A program made the position numbers and the translations under genes. Under the pieces are notes generated by a model, which saw nothing but the letters and a program-made list of their open reading frames with translations, did not search any database and was not told the DNA's origin. Positions 44,823 to 56,149 of a stretch of 64,000 bases of DNA are shown one piece after another. The stretch covers positions 321,001-385,000 of the forward strand of contig JAKOGI010000338.1 of assembly GCA_029747015.1 (NCBI GenBank), read 5' to 3'. This DNA is from Carnegiea gigantea. Its lineage: Eukaryota > Streptophyta > Magnoliopsida > Caryophyllales > Cactaceae. Positions within the stretch are counted from its first letter, which is position 1. Each line of letters starts with the position of its first letter.

Positions 44823-47800
44823 TCATGTTCTTTCCCGGCCTTTGGTCCTCTTCTTCATGAACATTACTTTGACATCATCAAACCTACTTTGATGATAGTC
44901 AATCCACAAGCAAAGCTGCCTTATAGCCTCCACCTTTTCCTCTCGCATTCTCAACAATCCTTCATCCTTTTCTACAACCGCCTTCTCGAGCTCTCCTACC
45001 TTTTTCTGAAGCTCGTACATCCCTCTCATCAACCTTAATTTGTCGCCCATGGTCTTTTTGACCTTTGCCTCTAACCTTCTTACCTTCTCCTCCATTACTT
45101 TATCCCGTTCATTATCATCCATTGAAACCACCAAGGAAGCTCCAGACTCATTCTTCCACGGCTTCATCTCATCCATTGTCCACCGGACCCAGTTCTTTGT
45201 AAGCTGGATGTCATCAGAAACACTCGAGAGCTTCTTCAAGAAACTCTCTTGCTTACTTTCATAGTTATCTATTACAGATTCCATTGCCTTCATTATTTCA
45301 TTAACGGCGTTTGATATCTTCTCAAGATCAGCTTTCCTTGCTGACATCAACTCACCAATTTTTCTTTCTAATCCTGGATGCTCTTGTTCACACTGATCTT
45401 TCAGCCTTTTGAAGCTGTCCTTATTCTCTGTGTGCAGTTGTTCTGCTACCCTGATCCTCCTGCTCAAAATACGAAGATTATCTTCGAAATACTTCCTGAA
45501 TTCCTCTGCCACTTCATCCATCTTTCTGTCAGCAGCCTGAAGAAATCTGCCTTTGACCAGTTTACAATCCTGTTTTAGCTTATTCATCGCATCATCTTGT
45601 TGTTTTAGCATTAGTTGCTGCTCTGAAATCTTAATACTCAGCTCATTGTTCTGATTTTCCAACTTGGTTAGTCCTTCCAGGAATTCTTGCTTTTCGGAAC
45701 TTAGTTCTTTTTCCAAATAATCAATCTGTGCCGATAGCCCTGCTTTCTCATTCTCCCCTATTTGAAGTCTTCTTTGGAGCACAGCAATCTGGTCCTCTTT
45801 TTCTGTCAAGTTTATCTCCAGCTCCAAAAGCTTCCCTTGCAGGCTTTCTTGCTGTTCTCCTAATTCATTAATCTCCATTTCCTGAGAACTTATCTGATCG
45901 TGGAGCTTGCGTTTTAAATATGTTTCTTGTTGTAACCGGCTAACCTCTCTGGTCAAGGCCACAATTTGAGTGGACATCTTGTTTTGTAAATTAGTGAACT
46001 CATCATGTCTATCTTCCAATATCTTCTCTAGTTCTAATATCCTCCCCTGAAGCAACTCCTTCTCTTCAATCAGTTTATCAATATCCTGGTTCTTGATCTT
46101 TATGTGGCTTTCAAGATCATTCTTGAACTCCAGCTTCTGCTCTAGATGGTTAATCTGTGTTGTCAAAGCTACAATCTGAGCAGGTTTATCCTCCTCTCTA
46201 TCTTCAAGTTGCTTTTGGAGGGTCGAGAACTGATCCTCCCGCTGTTTTAAGCTTTTGTCCCTTTTCAACATTTTTCCTTGCAATTGTTCCACTTCCTGTT
46301 TCAACCGATGATTTTGCTTCTCAATTTCACTTCTCAAATTGCATAGATCGTGTAGATTAGATTCTAGAATCTGTGCTCTCAGTAGTGCATCATCCTTCCC
46401 TTTTTTCATTCTCTGGATATCAACATCCTTGCTTGCTAGTATCTTCTTGAGATCTTCTATCTGATTCAAGATGTTTGAATTTTCTTGTGCTTTCTTCTTG
46501 ATATTTGACTCCAATTCTGCATTCTTCTTCCGCATGGAACCCAAGTCATGCTTCATTTTGTTCACCTGATCTGACAGGTTCTCATGCGAAGTAAGATCAC
46601 CTTTCTGAGCACTTAGACACTTCACATTGAACTTCATATTGTTCACTTGTGCAACTAAGGCCATTATCTCAGAACCCTCCTGTACTGTACCGTTTTCAAC
46701 TCTCTCTACCCCATTTACCAGAGGTGAGAGCTTTCCGTCCATGTCTTTCTCTATCTTTTGGAGGGTTGAAGCATGATCTTGCAGAGTTTTGTTCTCTACT
46801 TCATCTCCTAACCCCGGTTTCCTCGTGCATATGCAACCCAACTCTAGATTCAAGGATGAGAGCTCTAATTCCAATTCTTTAATCAAAGTCGAAGCTTCCC
46901 TTTGACGATGTTTGTGCATCTGAGCAAGTGATGAAAGCTGTTGCTCCTTCTCTGCTAATCTCTTTCTCAATTGTCTCGATTCTGCCTCTAGCCTTAGCAG
47001 GATTTTCTCACTTTCCTTCACCTTCTTCGTTACGTACATGTATTCAGAGTTTAAGCACTCTTTCTCTTCAGCTAAATGTGCCAAATTTTGCTTCAAAGCA
47101 CCATGCTCTTGGTTGTTTTCCCGATTGCTAATATCTTTCTCTGACTCCGTGTCTGAATTGGATGTGGCAGTGAAGTAGTCCTCGTCTTCTTTTATGCCAT
47201 TGACTGTCTGAGATAATTGTCCTCTGAGATGATCATAGAGGTCATAGACAAACTGATATTGTTTGTAAAAATCTTCAATGAGCTCAATGAGTTCTGTTTC
47301 TTTTCTCAAGAGAAACTCTGTATTCCGGTTTCTCTTATTCAGCCTTCGTTCTTTGACAAGTTTAACGATCTTTGGCAACTTGCTTTCGATATCTGAAATG
47401 AAGAGAAAGGTTAGTTTCTAATCTCTTTTTTGTTACAGTTATAATCTCAAAACAAGTTGCAAAGTTGAGAATCAGATGTAAGATTAGGGGGAGCAAAGGG
47501 AGCTTTGTCAATACTCAGTTCAGAAGTGATCTAATGTCAGATTTAGTTAAAGTGGACATATTCATGACTGTCGATGACTGCAAAAATGAGCAATGTATGA
47601 TAACTTAGTCAATTACTCGGTCTTCTGTTACAAGTATCTAATGGGCCTCTTAACATAGATTGCAGAACCGCATGTAAGATGAAGAGGAGCTCGGTTAGTG
47701 CTTAGTTCAAAGTTGGTCAGAACTCTGAAGCCAGATTTAGTCAAAGTGGACATAATGAAGACTGTGGATTTGGACTGCAGAAATGAATGATGGACAATAG

Positions 47801-49336
47801 CTTAGTACAGTACTCAGTCTTCTACTATGAGAATCTAGCATGGATACATGTCCAGGTGTGCATGAAGACTCTGGATTTGGACTGCAGAAATGAACGATGT
47901 ATGATAGCTTAGCACATTACTCGGCCTTCTCCTGCAAGAATCTAACGTGGATGCATATCCAGGTATGCCCTTTATTTCAGAATGTTGCAATTTTTATGTC
48001 TAAAATGAAGTAGTTGTTTATACTGATGTCATTCTTTTGGAGTGTTAAGTATATGGTACACATCCAGGCATGAAAGGTTTGGTCCAAAACCTAATGGAAA
48101 GTACCACATGCTTGGTCTTTCTTATGATACGTACTCAGTTAAGGCTTTGATTTTACACAAGATATAACAACTTCATACAGAGCCTGTGAATGATGCTTTC
48201 TGAGTAGTTTCTGCAATGCCTCAGAAATAAGTTGGCAAATGTTAACCCATATGACACCCAAGATCTGTTGTTTTATATGTGGGATAGCGGGCCGTTAGGG
48301 ATTTTAACACTACAGTTCAAGGGAAACAACCTCTCTGCAATTCAAGGTTAGTGCTACATTGACAGACCCGTCTCCCTGTGAATACCCTGCCTAGGTGGGA
48401 TTTTGGAATATGGATCTGGATTTTGATGATCCAAATATCTACATGAAGAAACACATTATTAGAGACTGTACTGTATATCTTGACCTTCCCGAATCTTGCT
48501 AAGCGTATTTTATACAGGTCTGTTGGAGAGGGGGAGAAGGAAAAAAAGAAAAGAAGTGAGAAGTGGTCATGATGGAACTCGAAGAAAAAGAATTTTTTTT
48601 TTTTTTCAGAACGGATTAGAAAGAATAAAAGAAATTAGTTATAACAGAGAGGAGGGTCTCTTAATGTTTGAGATGCCATAGGCCATATCAACCTATGTTG
48701 AGAGGGAATAACGCTGGTCTAATATGATTGAAGATAGGTCATATATTGTAGTTATTTGTTGTCCTTATATGATTCAAGATAGGCTGCATATGTCAGTTTT
48801 TTTTCCCTTTATGGGCAAAGGAAATACAAAAGCTGATGGAAACAAAATTTGAACCTAAATTGTTTTGTAATAATTTATAAAGACTAGTGTTATAAATACC
48901 GTACCGTACCGTACGGGTCAAGAAACAGTACAAGCTATTGTCTGATATTGTACTGTTCAAATACGAGTTAATACTGCTCTGTACGGTCAAAAAACCAAGC
49001 AGTACTGGTATTTTTTGTCAAATACCGACCGGCACACTAAAATTTTAAATTTTTTTACTTTAATTTTTAAAATTTTTTGAAATTCAAAACGATACGAGCC
49101 CAGTACAACGGCATACAAATGGTATGTTTTGTTCCAGTGAAAATACGGTGCGATCACCGATATGATATTTATAACTTTGATGAAGGCACTTCCAGTTAGT
49201 TCAACTGATTCTCACATACTCTGTATTATAATTGATTGTTACCTCTTTTGGACTGCTTGAGCTCTTCATCTTTGGTTGGGCCAAAATGCTTGTCAAACAA
49301 CACCTGCATTGACTCTTTCCACCGCCGCTTTGTCAT
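44823..49336 (-). CDS. COP1-interactive protein 1-like coiled-coil protein, two exons, 887 aa
   Basis: Coding exons are 49243-49336 and 44823-47392, joined phase 1 (KQSKR|DIESK) to give 2664 nt. Exon 1 begins MTKRRWKESMQVLFDKHFGP, matching the start of Arabidopsis CIP1. The N-terminal NAB/KIP1-like region continues through LIELIEDFYKQYQFVYDLYD in exon 2 and should bind actin, by family. About 700 residues of coiled coil follow with repeated IVALTTQINHLE-like and LQGRILELEKILEDR-like blocks. The C-terminal REEKVEAIRQLCLWIDYHQS is the family signature. The frame has no lesion. It is a tandem paralogue of the gene at 37.5 kb and probably corresponds to At5g41780/At5g41790. The 1.85-kb intron holds tandem repeats and a MITE. 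The leader appears to include a further exon near 50261-50330. Confidence 0.9.
47520..47970. repeat. Diverged tandem repeats (~107 bp) in the CIP1-like intron
   Basis: Units containing GACTGTGGATTTGGACTGCA at about 47760 and GACTCTGGATTTGGACTGCA at about 47867 run in parallel for about 100 bp, each ending near TGGAT(A/G)CAT(G/A)TCCAGGT. An older copy lies at about 47570-47650, and AAAGTGGACATA also occurs twice (near 47550 and 47743). Confidence 0.7.
48885..49179. mobile_element. hAT-like MITE with TTATAAATA ends in the CIP1-like intron
   Basis: The left end TAGTGTTATAAATACCG and the complement of the right end CAAAGTTATAAATATCA share GTTATAAATA. Flanking 8-mers ATAAAGAC and ATGAAGGC match at six of eight positions, consistent with a decayed 8-bp target duplication. 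CCGTACCGTACCG repeats lie just inside the left end. Non-coding. Confidence 0.5.
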
Positions 49337-51701
49337 TTCTAGTGGCGCTCCTACAAAACTTAATGGCAGCATCTGATACAAAATTTCAAAACCAACACAA
49401 GTTAGGGACATACAAACTTTTTCTCCAATCAAAAATCTAAAACATATTTACAAGATCTTAAGCATTGTTTTTGGTCTCAAATAACCATCTAGATTTCTTA
49501 AGAAAAGTCCACATTAAAGATCGAGTACAAGGTCAACTGAATTGAAAATCGTTCAAAATTTGGATTGCGAGGAATATTGGAATTGCGAAACATGATTATT
49601 TTGGGTCAAGGTTCGTTTTTTGCATTGATAATAACCTTAGTATTTATGGGAAAAGCTTCATTTTCAAATTATTTACTACATATGCATTAGATGATATGTG
49701 CACTAATACACAACCCCCATAAGAATGTAGGGTGTGTACAATGTACGTATTATTTATCGTATGGCTGATTGATTAATGAATTCTCCCCATTCTTTTGCCA
49801 AAAAAGTATATACATCTATATATACGAATATTTGCTAATATCTTCCTAGGTAAACTTTGATAGATAGATAATATTATATGTACATTATTTTTTTCCCCTT
49901 CAATGCGAATGAGCCATGAAGCAAATTGCAATACAAGACGGATGGTTTATTGTTAATTATGCATGTATATGAAAAATCTAATTCATGCTGCCATGGATTT
50001 TGGAATGAATCATCAAATTGAAGCAAAAACAAATTTCAGAAAATAAAACAAAACAAAACATAGATCTCACGATTAAAGCAAGATACAATTCAACGCGACA
50101 ATGAAAATAAACCAAATATATGTACAAAAAAAGAAATGGCATTTAAATTAGTACTTTAGAAATACAATTCTGGAATTTTTTGAAGAAAAAAGAATTATTT
50201 ACCTGGCTTATGTTGATGAAATTAAAGTTCTCAGAACTTCATGAGAGCACGGACATTACCTCCGGCCATGGCAAATCCAAATTGAATGCATAAGAATTGC
50301 AAATCCCAAAATAGTGAAGAGGAATACAAGATATTGAGAGAGAGAGAGAGAGAGAGAACGCAAATTTAGTCTTGCAAAAAATGGCCACCAAAAATTAGGC
50401 TTCAAATATATTAAATCAAGTCACAAAAAAACAAGAAATAGAAAAATGGAAAATAATTGCCAAAACATGCTACCAACTTCGTGAGTAAAAAAAAAAAAAT
50501 TGAAAATGATATATTATTTTACATCTTTATTTTGGGGACACTAATTAATTAGTCCATTAATATTTATGAGTGCTCCGCCACACAGTTAAAATTAACGTTT
50601 TTTTAAGTGCCAAATTTAGTCTTCAATCTCTCTGGACTTTTGTACCTGTGAGCCATTCTTATTTTCAAAAGGGTCTTCTATTTTGTCACCAACCCCTAAG
50701 TTTTTGGGGCTATACAGATTAGTCACCTTATTTTTCTCATTATTTCCAAGATGAAATTTTGGTATTTTAGGACACTCAAAGTTACAAACGGTAATATGGC
50801 ATATCTTGCTTTAAGAACGTGAAACATAGCTAATTTTCCATATTACTTGGTATGTTCTACTTTTCGCGCGCAAATTATAACAGTTGTTTGCCTATACTGT
50901 TGTAACCCCATAATATGGACAAAGACCGATGGTGTTTTATCTCAAGTTTCAAATTCCATATTTTGATATTTTTAAGCGAAAATCATAATTTGATGTAGAA
51001 GACGAAAAGAAACCCGATATCGATAATTCGTTGATTTATTTAGTATTGTGGGAATGAGGAGGGAATAATATTTGTCGATAGATGTAAACAAGGATTTTGC
51101 TTTCTGTTACAGCTTCCTTACACCAAAAAGAAATACAGAGTGTTTGAAATACGAAATCTTAATGTAATTTGACTATGTAATGAGACTGTGTAACAAATCC
51201 AGATTTCAATTTTTAGCCGCTCGAGATCTCAAATGGGAAGAAAATCTGGAGAAAGCAGTGATAAATCAGGCATTCAGGCCTAGTGAGATCTTGACAAACT
51301 CTGATATGTCCATTTTCTTTCCACTCTCTGCAAAGCAAGTAACACTCTGATTGTAGAGACTTATGCACAAGAGACTTAAGCCATGCCTTTCTTCGTCTGA
51401 AGTTACACAGTACATGGACTTCTGGAAGCACCATGCATCAGTCTTGTAATTAGATGCATCATGCAACAACTAGCTACATCAATGAAAGCACCAAAATCTC
51501 AGAGCTTGACAAAACATTGTTACTTCTGAAAATAGAGCTACACATTGATCCTCGGCTCACCAGCTCCAGGTGATCTTCAGGTACACTTGGTACAATCATT
51601 CGATTTTGCACTACTCGAGAAATGCATTGGCAGACATCAGGTACATGTCATATACTACTGTATGTCAGGCACAATACCACCATGGCAAATTCGGAAGAAT
51701 C
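49337..51701. other. 5' leader/promoter of the CIP1-like gene and downstream flank of the CLF pseudogene
   Basis: On the minus strand a donor-like CCGGAG|GTAATG lies at 50259-50260, ending a probable leader exon, and a (GA)n run (CT on the transcribed strand) lies at about 50334-50358. Between about 50400 and 51100 nothing is recognisable. Minus frames near 51213-51469 are probably 3' UTR of the crooked-neck pseudogene. Confidence 0.45.
50334..50358. repeat. (GA)n microsatellite in the leader of the CIP1-like gene
   Basis: About twelve GA units, equal to a CT tract on the transcribed strand, placed just upstream of the probable leader exon. CT-rich tracts are common near plant transcription starts. 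Confidence 0.85.
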
Positions 51702-54700
51702 TCAATCTTCATCAACAGCGACCTTTTGCTTTTTCCATTTGTATGCTGCCTCCAAAATCTTGAGATTGGCGGTCTCGGTTTCCTCCGGGAATAGATAGTC
51801 AAAGTACTCCTCGAACCTATCAAATGCAGACATCAGATCAATGGATGCCTCGAGAGGATTGGCAAAAAAGAAAGATTTTGCCAATACATGCTGTACCTAA
51901 AGCAAACAACAAACTGAGGCGAATTTGAAGTGTTCAGGTAAACAACTATGGCTATAATTTCAGACAAATAAATTGGCTATCAACTCTATAAGCTCAGATT
52001 CTGAGTCTTGCCAAGACCTAGGGACTAACTATGGGTTGACGCTGGTAGTGGAGATCATTAGTATTTATATGGTGGGTTAATGGTTTAAGAGACAGACGAT
52101 TTACAATGGTAGAATCTACACACCCTTTTTCCCTGGGTCATTTAAATTGAGGAACAAAGGGTCTTCTGAGAGCATATTTTGGAGGGATAGACCGTCCCTA
52201 TCATAAGGACACTAGCATTTCTTTTAGGATGCCAAGGGCGGTACCTTCCCCTTCATAAGCATATAAAGAGGCTATTAGGTAAATCAGAGTTGCACAGAAC
52301 AATTAAACTCAGCAAACAAAAACTAGAAAAGCATGAAATAGGTGCTTATACCCAGCTGGTCCATCCTCTGTCATCAAAGGCCGACGCCTCTTGAGTTTCT
52401 TTGGCATTATCGCCTGAACCAAAGCAACCTCTCCAAGCTCACCGAAATCTTTCTCCAAGTTCAGCCACTCTTCTAGGAGCATAGCCCTCTCCTCTTTAAG
52501 TTCAGGAGCAGAAATCCTGAAGTGACTAAGAGCTCTCTCAAAAATACCTGATGCGTTGGGACAAAAATGAAAAGGTTAGTGAAAGAAAATATTAAGAGGC
52601 ACTTCGAAACAATAATATTTATGATTCAGGATACAGGACACAGTCAAGGTGTATCTATTAGTGCACAGTTCGTTCAAGAGAGTAGCAACTAGTGTGAGTT
52701 GTTCTGTGATGTGAACTTTCCTAAAAGCTATTAAACATGAACGATAGCATGTTATGCAAGACTGCAGGCCTAACTTCAATGTGTTTTCAACAAATGCTAT
52801 CAGCTTCTTGACAAATTGTACGTCCTGAATTTTCATATGATACCTAAAAACAAAGGGAAAAAATGATAAGGGCATCAAGGGCATACATCGGGCACGCTCT
52901 AGACGCAATCTCTTTTTATGCAAAAATTCTTGGATCTCATCCTCTCGCTTGTCTGCATCCCCAGTGTCCTCCATAGCAGATGCTTCAAATTTTGCATATA
53001 CAATCCATACCTTCAAGTGTTATGTTCTGTCCAGAAGTCTCTCGTATAGTGCTCTTGTATTTTCAAATTCACCCTCTGCTATCTCAAAGTCAATATAAGC
53101 CTGTTACAAAAAGACAAAAGTGTTGTTATCAATTTAGACGTGTGTCTCTGGCCATTAACCTTCTCCACTTTACACATACAGCATACCAAGGGAATAGCAA
53201 TGTCGGAGAAAGTCAATGAGCCCTTCCTCCAACATTCAATCACGACCACTTCTCATATGTAAACCACAGAGAACTTTGTTTTTATGAGAGGAAAAAACAT
53301 ACCAAGGATGCTAACTAATAATTAGCAAAAAGACCACACAGTGCACATATACAACATTTCTCTTATGCTTCTAAGAATGTCACTCCCAAGGCTAGAACCG
53401 TCAGTAAGACTTGAACATATCAATGCGATCAAAATAGTATCAAGCTGTATCAGTATCTTTCTGAATAGAGGGACAAATGCTACCAAAATTAGAAAAAAAA
53501 TGAGCAAGAAGATGACAGGGAGCATTCACCAAAAACAAGCCAGAGATAAAATGCAAACAAATAGCAAATAAGACGCTAAAGCTATTCGCAAATATTTGTA
53601 ACTAGACTAAAACCTCTAAAATAGCTTTAAAATACGAGCAAGTTCCAAATATAACATATTTAAACAAAGAAATAATTAAAAAAGGGTTACATAGTAACCT
53701 TCCACAACAGTTCTGGCGTGTCCAACACACATTGAGTAGTTGCAAGCTCAAAAATAGCCCTGGCTCAGTCTGTTTCGCACAAAGACCTTTCTAATTCTGC
53801 ATATTTAGTCCATGCATAGCAACTCTCAGGTGAACACTCCAAATACTTCTGATAGAGCTTTCGACAGCGATCAATATCTCCTAATTGCAACTCAATTTCG
53901 ATGTACTTCTTGAAAATCTACCAGAAGGAACTCGGTATTAGCACATGTAAATTAGAGTCAAAGATCAATTTAATGTGAACAAAGAGTACCTCATCTTTTG
54001 GAGCTCTCCCAATGGCATTGCCTAGTATTTGCCGTGCACCTTTCAGATTCAATTGCCTTATCTCAAACTGAGCTGCCAAAAGCCAGATCTTTGCAAAGGA
54101 GAACTTATCATGTGGAATCAACTTGAGACATTCCCTGAAAAGCCCACAAAAGTATTGATAACCGCAGTGCCACAAAACTTCAACACATAAACCTTAGAAA
54201 AAGGTGCAGAGAAACATGCTTGATACGACAATATTTTCGGTTGGGTCCCACTTTAGTCTATGTTCTAATACACTAGTGAAGACTCAGATGAGAATGGCCA
54301 AAAAGTGACAGAGGCGTAACAATTAAAAGGTTCATCTACATCACGGAGGACATAAACTTACACACAAAAAGCCAATCACGACATACAACAGATAAAGTAA
54401 GAAATAGGAATTAGCATTACAATGAATCATGAATCCATTATGCATCCAAACATTTGGAAACAGATTCCACGTCAACACGATACATAACTAAACAAAAGAT
54501 CAGGAAACAATGGACACAAACAGTCATCAAAGAAGCTCGAATAGCCCCATCAAGCAATTGAAGCTATCGCTAAACATGACCTAGGAGCAGTAGAATCCTA
54601 CCACAACTTAATTTAACATTAAATCAAAACAACAGTGTGGAAATCTATTTCGTCATCAGTTTCTCTACTTGCAAGGGTAATGTTTCCCACATCGAGTCTC

Positions 54701-56149
54701 CTTAGACCAACTCAAGTGAGATCCAGACTGGGCGTAATTGTCGTTCATTTATTTTTGTTCAACCCTATAAATGAGGATGACACCTGCAGGAGCAGCTGAA
54801 ATAAATTACCTGTAAACATCCCTTGTTCGCTCCGTATCTTGTGCGTCAAGTTCTTCGTACAAGGCATAATTGATCCTGAGCATCATTCAAAATAGGTTAA
54901 GAATCTACAGCTCTCCCAAACAGAAAAGCAGTGGAAATATGCATGTCTAGTGCTACAAAGCAAAACAGTTAAGCAGCAACATCAGAATGCTTACCACAGG
55001 TAAATATAACGCTGCCAATAGCGCTTCTCCTCACCAGGAGGAACATTGGCTATTGCCCTCTCGTATACTTCTCTGACACTCTCTGTCACCCATGCTTTCC
55101 TCTAGCCGAATGTAATCAAACCATGTTTCATAGTTGAGGGGATTCTTCCTAACTTCATCCTCATACTGAAACCTCCTTTTCCCTACAATAGCATCATCGA
55201 TGCCCCCTTTATCTCCATGTTGCTTCTCAAACGCAACATACTTCTTGTAGACTTCCTCTGCTCGTGCTTTAGGTACATTGTCCAAGGCAAATTTGTAGAT
55301 ACGTCTTGCACGCTCTGTCTCCTTGCGCTTTTCCTCAAACTCAGCAAATGCCACAAACAACTTCCCAGCTTCTTCATCATCTGCCAACTTGCTAACTGCT
55401 CTCTCATAGCAATTCCTCACCCGAGAAATTTCCTCGTTTTTCATTTCGAATTTTGCATAATGTATCCAAGCTTCAATCTTGGGATGACATTGAAGAAATC
55501 TCTCGTAGATCGCCCTGGCCCTGTCAATCTCATTGTACCGCAACTCAAATTTGATATAAGATAACCAACCTTGCTGATCAGGCTGCCATTGCATCCATCT
55601 CTCATAAACCTGTCTCGCACCAGCAACATTGCCCAGCATCTCCTCCATATGGATATACTTGTACCACAAATGATCCACTCTCGGCAACAAGGCAACTGCA
55701 CGCTCCCACACATTGCGGGCATGGTTGACGAACTTATTCTTCATCTCCATTTCGGCATATTTCAGCCACAAGGTATGATTCTTATAGTCAACCTCCAATG
55801 CACGCTCCCAAACAGAACGAGCACGCCTGAAGTCATTCTGTGACTCCTCCCATCTAGCATACTTGACCCACACACTTACATCCCACCTCATTCTACGTAT
55901 CAAATCCTCAAACTCCTTGCGCTGACAGAGACGATACTCCCCAAGCTCCATGGAATCAGTAATCTTTTGCTTGGGTGGCCGGATTTCAGACTCCTGGTGC
56001 TCACGAGCTTCACGTAAAATCTGCTCTGCAGTAATCTGAAGAGGAGCAGGAGTCTTGTTCTTGACTCTGCTCGCTCGAGGTAGCTTTACTTCTGTTTCTT
56101 TTGCTGTTAGGTACCCTAATGTAGGGTCTGACCGCTTGTACGAAACCAT
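51702..56149 (-). pseudogene. CLF: Crooked-neck-like (CLF/SYF3) splicing-factor pseudogene, seven exons
   Basis: Exons: 54995-56149, 54810-54875, 53990-54134, 53699-53917, 52887-53100, 52352-52547 and 51702-51816. They total 2110 nt, one more than 703 codons, and match the family length of about 700 residues. HAT (half-TPR) repeats are plain, for example [20 protein letters not shown] and [20 protein letters not shown]. The intact protein is a scaffold of the NineTeen complex in pre-mRNA splicing. Three lesions break it: a net +1 frameshift at about 55079-55081, where the frame leaves [23 protein letters not shown] at 53765-53767 in place of a conserved Arg; and TAA at 53020-53022 in the otherwise conserved DRTKHLKVW. 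Introns are kept, so it is a decayed duplicate or local gene, not a retrocopy. A 372-residue truncated product remains possible. Confidence 0.88.

Noticed and set aside
54670..54790. CCCACATCGAGTC and TATAAATGAG near 54.7 kb, resembling the solo LTR at 21.5 kb
   Set aside because: No TG...CA ends or target duplication could be placed; similarity limited to short motifs.
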